13,886 nt of DNA. Source: Pelagophyceae sp. CCMP2097 (lineage: Eukaryota > Sar > Pelagophyceae). Positions 13,281 through 13,886 of this stretch are shown here, piece by piece (positions within the stretch are counted from its first letter, which is position 1; each line of letters starts with the position of its first letter). Both the position numbers and the translations under genes were made by a program. Under the pieces are notes generated by a model that worked only from the letters and a program-made list of their open reading frames with translations, was not told the DNA's origin and ran no database searches. The stretch covers positions 125,991 to 139,876 of the forward strand of contig MU657246.1 in the NCBI GenBank assembly GCA_026770575.1. Reading direction: 5' to 3'.

Positions 13281-13886
13281 CTAGTAGCACGTGCCGGGGC
13301 ACCACACGGCCCCCGCGCACTTGTTGTTGTTGAGGCACTTGTATTCGCCCGAGCACGTAGACCCCGGTTCCGCCGGGTTCTCGCAGTCCTTGCAAATGTT
13401 GGCGCCCGGAGCCCAAACCGTCTGGGCGGTTTGCCTACGATCAAAGCTCAGACGCCCTTCGACGACGCCGCAAAATGACGAGGCAGGCACTCACAGGCAG
13501 CAAAAGCCCTCGACGCATTTCGTCGGCGTGGCAGTCACGGCATCCCCCGGCGACGGCTCGGTCGTCGGCACCGGCGACGGCTCAGCCGTCGGCACCGGCG
13601 TCGGCGCGTCGGTCGGCACGGGCGTCGGGGCGTCGGTCGGCGCGTCCGTCGGCATCAGCGTCGGCTCGGGCGTCGGCTTGCAGGTGCCGGCGCACCAGAC
13701 GGAGCCGGTGCACGCAGCATTGTTCTTGCACTTGTATTCGGTCGAGCACTTGTCCGCGGGGCCCGCAGCGCTCTCGCAGTACTTGCAAACGTCGACGCCC
13801 GGCGCCCACGACGTCTCCTTGCTGTACCTGCAGCGCGCGACTCTGACGCGCACGATGCCACCAGGCGACGCGGGGAGCAGAGGCGG
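13281..13886 (-). CDS. Cys-rich modular extracellular-type protein with Pro/Thr linkers, 3' part only
   Basis: Partial: the 5' end lies beyond the window. Two exons are clear: 13827-13495 and 13434-13281, separated by a 60-bp GT-AG intron (GTGAGT...GTAG, phase 2). The first exon follows a TGCAG acceptor, so intron begins above 13827. Each exon encodes one module with the pattern W-A-P-G...C-K-x-C-E...C-S-x-E-Y-K-C...N-N...C-x-G-x-V-W-C-x-G-T-C. The first module continues into a Pro/Thr/Ser/Glu linker with PTDAP/PVPT repeats and ends KCVEGFCCL; the second stops after GTCY. The even number of cysteines and the PT-rich linkers suggest a secreted or cell-surface protein with disulfide-bonded domains. 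I do not recognise the family; carbohydrate binding is a guess only. Confidence 0.7.
13540..13680 (-). repeat. Coding tandem repeats in the Pro/Thr linker
   Basis: On the plus strand these read as GTCGGCACCGGCGACGGCTC-like and GTCGGCGCGTCG-like units, 12 to 24 bp long, encoding PTDAP/TPVPT/EPSPVPT. The units are multiples of three, so length changes would keep the frame. Confidence 0.75.

Noticed and set aside
12651..13478. A 275-codon plus-strand gene overlapping the Cys-rich gene
   Set aside because: It lies antisense to the well-supported Cys-rich exon and has random-looking Arg-rich composition.

Overview
The window looks like nuclear DNA of a GC-rich unicellular eukaryotic alga, most likely a pelagophyte-like stramenopile. 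This is inferred from the sequence alone. The genes have short introns (47-93 bp) whose donors are mostly of the GTGCG type and whose acceptors are mostly TAG. Eukaryote-only proteins are present (TFIIH p62, MYND-RING-Sel1, an Rdx/SelW-like protein) beside an RmuC homologue and a Cys-rich/Pro-Thr-rich module protein. I see no bacterial operons, ribosome binding sites, tRNA, rRNA or CRISPR.

Layout. (1) 219-3620, + strand: a five-exon RmuC-type gene (membrane-anchored coiled coil plus PD-(D/E)XK-like core). Its two long introns (about 770 and 1188 bp) are largely a degenerate 14-bp minisatellite whose unit is a near-palindrome. (2) 3899-4952, - strand: a MYND finger + RING-like + Sel1-repeat protein, tail to tail with rmuC and separated from it by a 58-bp tandem duplication. 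(3) 4953-6055: a gene-poor stretch, partly AT-richer, with a 9-bp inverted repeat. (4) 6056-8323, - strand: the TFIIH core subunit p62 (GTF2H1/TFB1), rebuilt from about 8 exons. (5) 8324-8646: a divergent promoter region with a perfect 14-bp palindrome. (6) 8647-10095, + strand: an intronless DEDDy 3'-5' exonuclease with a presequence-like N-terminus, a repeat-encoded linker and a C-terminal dsRBD-like segment. (7) 10266-10930, - strand: a three-exon Rdx/SelW-type CxxC protein with a signal peptide. (8) 11003-11504: a roughly 0.5-kb element bounded by terminal inverted repeats of about 43 bp. (9) 11671-12498, + strand: a possible acidic repeat protein. (10) 12499-13280: no gene recognised. (11) 13281 to the right edge, - strand: the 3' part of a secreted-type protein built from Cys-rich modules on phase-2 exons.

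How the genes relate: three of them (RmuC, TFIIH p62, DEDDy exonuclease) belong to families acting in DNA or RNA maintenance. p62 and the exonuclease are divergent and could share a promoter. I see no evidence of a dedicated multi-gene system. The most unusual features are the palindromic minisatellite inside the introns of an rmuC homologue, the exonuclease-dsRBD fusion, the TIR element, and three apparent single-base frameshifts in otherwise well-conserved genes. Those frameshifts may be assembly errors.
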